From positions 1 to 8,165 of the forward strand of contig CAIUHT010000064.1 in NCBI GenBank assembly GCA_903898975.1: 8,165 nucleotides of DNA, in the 5' to 3' direction. Origin of the DNA: an uncultured Planctomycetaceae bacterium. Its GTDB lineage: Bacteria > Planctomycetota > Planctomycetia > Planctomycetales > Planctomycetaceae. Position 1 is the stretch's first letter; each line of letters starts with the position of its first letter. Below are positions 5,619 to 8,165 of the stretch, piece by piece. Made by a program: the position numbers and the translations under genes. The notes beneath the pieces are model-generated. The model was not told the DNA's origin, did not search any database, and saw nothing but the letters and a program-made list of their open reading frames with translations.

Positions 5619-7646
5619 CTACAGGTTTGGAATCGGCTCGAGTGGAGGCGGCGGCGGTGCGTTGGGCTGCGGAGGAGGAGGAGGAGCAATGTAACGCTCC
5701 ACAAATCGCATCCCGTACCCTCTCGTCAACTCCCACGTCGCCCGTCCCGCCCATGGGGTATTGGGATGTTCCTGCTGCACGCGGCGAAACTGCTCCAGCG
5801 CATTTGCCTTCGCCTTCTCGAGGTCTTCGACAGTGACCTGCAGAGCCCGCAATTGCTCAGGATCGGGCGGCAACAGCTCGTCGCCTCCGATACTGACCGC
5901 CCACTGATTGCTCTGCGGATTCGCGAAGGTCCGCGTCGGCAGCGAGCGCAGGTACTGATCCAGCGCCAGGCCATACTGGAACAGCCTCACCCGGTACGAC
6001 ATCACCTGCCCCAGCATCAGGTCATAATTCGCCCGCCAGCGCCGCGAAGGCTCCCCACCCCGGGCCCCCCGCAACGCCTGCAACCGCCGCTCGGCCAGCG
6101 TCAACTGGGCGAACGTCTTCCGCGTTCTTGCCAACGCCCCCAAGACCGGTTCCCGCGCCGCCGTCACGTCCCGCGCGTACCACGCCTCCACTGGCAGCTC
6201 CAACTCCCCATTCTTCGCGTCAAACGGGTTCAACAGCCCGATCACCTCCCAGATCCCCCGCCGAAATGGGCTGCGGTCCCGCTCCTCGGCGTAGGCCCGC
6301 CGCGAATCGACGTCGGGTCGGTACTCCTTCATGTCAAGTGCCGCGTACTTGCGGGCGTCGAAGTCGTTCAGCGACTGCTCCTCGTGCGGCAACTGGAAGA
6401 AAATCCCCCCTGTGTCACGGGCCAGCCGGACCTGCTCATAGGGTCCAAACCCACTCATCGTGGCATCGAGCCGTCGTCGAAAACCGTCGAACGGGAGTTG
6501 CTCGGCGAACGGGGTCTCGGGCCCCCGCCGAATGGGCAACCGGTGGGTGTAGCCGGTCTGCGGATGCACCCAGTTGATGTGGGCGTAGAGGTACCCAAAC
6601 ACCGCCTCGCGCCCCAGCACGTAGATGGGGGCCCGCATCGTAATCGCCTTCCGGCGGACCTCCTCCACCCGCTCGCCATCATCGCCCGATTCGTCCGAGA
6701 CCACGACGACCACCACCTTCCGCTTGCCGCTGACGGCGTAGGCCCGATACTCATCCAAAACCGCCTCAATCGCCTGGCAGGTGCTCTCGACCCCCGTCTT
6801 ATCGACGGGTATCGCGTCGATCGCCTGCATGATCGTCGGCTGGTCCGACGTGGGACGCTTGCGGGGGGTCTGGTAGTGCAGATCCTTGCCAAAGCTGACA
6901 ACGGACGACAGCAGCACGTCGTCCACCAGTTCCCCCTTGAACAGCTTCAATTCTTCGTACACGGTCCCAATTCGGGTCCGCAGATCGGCCTGATCGTCCC
7001 GCATGCTCCCCGACTCGTCGAACAGCCAGACCACCAGCACCTTGCTTTGACGCATCAGCCGGGCCAGCTCCTGCGTCAGGCGGTCCAGGGCCGGGCCGTA
7101 CCCCTCGACCAAGGCCCCGGTTTCCCCGGAAATCTGCTCGCTCCCCAACTCGTCTCCCAGGCGGTCGCCACTGGGCAAGGCCGGCCCGTCGAGATTGGGT
7201 ACCACCACCACATCCGAGAGACTCTCGGACTTCGCAATCGCCTGTTCAGAGACCTGGACCCCCGCACTCCCACTCCCTCCGGTGGCGGTTCCCCCAGGAG
7301 TCCCACCGGCGACGAGGTTGATCCGATCGGCGGGCGTGGTGACCTCAGGAAGCGCCTGCGTGAACTCTTCCGGAGGCCGCTCGGCGTCGTTGAACAGTGA
7401 TTCGATGGCCAGGGACAGGTCGGGAGGATCGGTGGCGAATGACCATGCCGCCAGGCATCCCACAACCGCTAGGTGCAATCCCAGCGAGATCACCGCCCCC
7501 AGCGTTCGACCGCGCCGCGACGCGGGCCGGGTGACCACCCCGTGTGCGGGGCCAGTCGCGGGGCCAGTCGCGACCGGCGTTCGGGTGCCCTCCGGAGGGG
7601 TCGCCAGGGTCTCGGTTCCACCAATCTGCATTTGTGTTTCGGACAC
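5619..7646 (-). CDS. Membrane-anchored von Willebrand factor A domain protein with poly-proline tail
   Basis: 675 residues. Residues 1-43 are polar (Thr, Gly, Pro); an RRGR stretch (44-47) precedes a single hydrophobic helix (about 50-71), so most of the protein should face the periplasm. The helix contains S54-L-G-L-H58, an SxxxH pattern as in TonB and TolA. A Gly-rich linker (112-130) leads to the vWA domain from about 202. Its MIDAS loop is DESGS (D210, S212, S214) with candidate metal-site residues T284 and D318 in VVVVVVSDESG. The expected last helix and strand appear as RLARDTGGIFFQLP (407-420), after an insertion of about 60 residues (346-405). The C-terminal part (500-650) is mostly helical, with a TPR-like piece near 604-652, and ends in two five-proline runs (655-659, 664-668). 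The start is GTG with GAGGT 5 nt upstream. vWA MIDAS domains bind protein partners through a divalent metal; the partner is unknown. I recall similar proteins in planctomycetes, without a known role. Confidence 0.9.
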   Translation of the reverse strand: MSETQMQIGGTETLATPPEGTRTPVATGPATGPAHGVVTRPASRRGRTLGAVISLGLHLAVVGCLAAWSFATDPPDLSLAIESLFNDAERPPEEFTQALPEVTTPADRINLVAGGTPGGTATGGSGSAGVQVSEQAIAKSESLSDVVVVPNLDGPALPSGDRLGDELGSEQISGETGALVEGYGPALDRLTQELARLMRQSKVLVVWLFDESGSMRDDQADLRTRIGTVYEELKLFKGELVDDVLLSSVVSFGKDLHYQTPRKRPTSDQPTIMQAIDAIPVDKTGVESTCQAIEAVLDEYRAYAVSGKRKVVVVVVSDESGDDGERVEEVRRKAITMRAPIYVLGREAVFGYLYAHINWVHPQTGYTHRLPIRRGPETPFAEQLPFDGFRRRLDATMSGFGPYEQVRLARDTGGIFFQLPHEEQSLNDFDARKYAALDMKEYRPDVDSRRAYAEERDRSPFRRGIWEVIGLLNPFDAKNGELELPVEAWYARDVTAAREPVLGALARTRKTFAQLTLAERRLQALRGARGGEPSRRWRANYDLMLGQVMSYRVRLFQYGLALDQYLRSLPTRTFANPQSNQWAVSIGGDELLPPDPEQLRALQVTVEDLEKAKANALEQFRRVQQEHPNTPWAGRATWELTRGYGMRFVERYIAPPPPPQPNAPPPPPLEPIPNL
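5644..5686. repeat. Short GGC and GGA triplet tracts encoding the poly-proline tail
   Basis: On the plus strand (GGC)3 at 5647-5655 and (GGA)5 at 5671-5685 are the complements of the proline codon runs at the end of the vWA gene. Such tracts can change length by slippage in steps of one codon, which would alter proline number without breaking the frame. Confidence 0.6.
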
Positions 7647-7651
7647 GCCAG

Positions 7652-7656
7652 ACCTC
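7652..7656 (-). promoter_or_regulatory. Ribosome binding site deciding the GTG start of the vWA gene
   Basis: GAGGT on the minus strand sits 5 nt before the GTG at 7646. The in-frame ATG at 7631 (codon 6) has no purine-rich sequence upstream, so the GTG is preferred. Confidence 0.6.
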
Positions 7657-7673
7657 GCCCGACAGGAACCCGT

Positions 7674-7689
7674 GGGCCAGGATTGGCCC
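7674..7689. repeat. Small hairpin in the spacer upstream of the vWA gene
   Basis: A perfect 6-bp inverted repeat, GGGCCA (7674-7679) and TGGCCC (7684-7689), has a 4-nt loop and starts 27 nt before the GTG. No T-run follows on either strand, so it is not a standard terminator. It could influence translation of the vWA leader, or be chance. The remaining spacer up to 7805 shows no convincing promoter. Confidence 0.35.
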
Positions 7690-7805
7690 GTTGGGAAGTG
7701 AAGTTTGTGTAGTGTGCGCGATGGCCGGTGGGTTTGCTACACGTGCGTGACCGAATTGGGACCGATTTATCAACGGAATGAACGGTTGCGTCGGCGTGGT
7801 ACCGC

Positions 7806-8165
7806 TCAGGCCAGCAGCGGCTCAATCACCCGGCCATGCACGTCGGTCAGGCGAAAATCTCGTCCCTGGAATCGAAAGGTGAGCCGGGTGTGGTCAATTC
7901 CCAGGCAATGCAACAGCGTCGCCTGCAGGTCGTGCACATGCACAGGGTTGTCGACAATGTTGTAAGAAAACTCATCGGTCGACCCGTACGTCAGGCCGGG
8001 CCGAATGCCCCCTCCGGCGAGCCACAGGCTGAAGCACCGCGGATGATGATCACGCCCGTAGTTCTCGGCTGTCAGCGGGCCCTGGCAGTAGACCGTTCGC
8101 CCAAACTCTCCCCCCCAGACCACCAGTGTGTCGTCGAGCAGGCCTCGTTGCTGCAGGTCGGCGAC
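7806..8165 (-). CDS. DUF1501 family protein, C-terminal part (start lies beyond the window edge)
   Basis: Only the last 119 codons are visible; the frame is open to the right edge with no start needed in the window. Family signatures are clear: DDTLVVWGGEFGRT (visible residues 11-24), GRDHHP (37-42), WLAGGG (48-53), GSTDEF (61-66), VHVHDLQAT (75-83) and FRFQGRDFRLTDVHG (97-111). DUF1501 proteins belong, as far as I recall, to the alkaline phosphatase/sulfatase-like superfamily, and the His and Asp in GRDHHP would fit a metal site; no activity is established. In planctomycetes DUF1501 genes are commonly paired with a cytochrome-like PSCyt/DUF1549-DUF1553 gene, which would lie to the right of the window. 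A GTG at 8123 lies inside the conserved WGGEF block and is not the true start. The stop is TGA at 7808-7806, 159 nt before the vWA start. Confidence 0.93.
   Translation of the reverse strand, partial: VADLQQRGLLDDTLVVWGGEFGRTVYCQGPLTAENYGRDHHPRCFSLWLAGGGIRPGLTYGSTDEFSYNIVDNPVHVHDLQATLLHCLGIDHTRLTFRFQGRDFRLTDVHGRVIEPLLA

Noticed and set aside
5598..7400. A 600-codon plus-strand open frame lying over the vWA gene
   Set aside because: Its product is rich in Arg, Pro, His and Gln with no recognisable domain. The minus-strand frame encodes a clear vWA protein. It is an antisense shadow of GC-rich codon usage.
7500..7520. RRGRT before the vWA membrane helix considered as a twin-arginine export signal
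   Set aside because: The residues after the arginines do not fit the Tat consensus (no Phe-Leu after RRx) and there is no cleavage-type AxA after the helix; a positive-inside anchor explains it better.
1..8165. CRISPR array, insertion sequence, phage genes, tRNA or rRNA
   Set aside because: I found no regularly spaced repeats, transposase motifs, terminal inverted repeats, phage structural genes or tRNA T-loop patterns on either strand.

Overview
The window looks like a piece of a GC-rich planctomycete chromosome. The evidence is the combination of a DUF1501 protein, a PEP-CTERM exosortase-substrate protein and a large membrane-anchored vWA protein of a type I associate with Planctomycetes. 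This is family knowledge, not a search result. Every gene I can support lies on the minus strand. The long plus-strand reading frames are antisense shadows caused by GC-rich codon usage.

Read in the direction of transcription (right to left), the layout is as follows. (1) 8165-7806: C-terminal 119 codons of a DUF1501 protein, cut by the window edge. (2) 7805-7647: a short spacer with one small hairpin. (3) 7646-5619: a 675-residue vWA-domain protein with an N-terminal membrane helix, an intact MIDAS and a poly-proline C-terminus. (4) 5618-5076: a noncoding stretch with several inverted repeats, a candidate terminator and a candidate -35 box. (5) 5075-4029: a PEP-CTERM surface protein followed by a textbook intrinsic terminator (4001-3967). 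(6) 3966-3522: a noncoding stretch with a good sigma70-like promoter close to the next gene. (7) 3521 to beyond 1: a three-gene ribose-type (CUT2) ABC importer in the order lipoprotein binding protein, permease, tandem ATPase. Both junctions overlap by 4 nt (GTGA and ATGA). The ATPase runs off the left edge.

The importer genes form one clear operon. The binding protein captures a ligand, most likely a monosaccharide, the RbsC-like permease moves it across the inner membrane, and the RbsA-like double ATPase drives transport. The PEP-CTERM gene is a stand-alone unit with its own terminator and long spacers on both sides. The vWA and DUF1501 genes are co-directional, but I see no proof of co-transcription.

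I do not see a convincing undescribed multi-gene system. The most interesting single item is the vWA protein. Its only membrane helix carries a TonB/TolA-style SxxxH pattern, its vWA fold carries an insertion of about 60 residues, and its tail has two five-proline runs. This suggests a testable link to ExbBD/TolQR-type energised machinery. Several small dyads in the two noncoding stretches deserve a comparative check.
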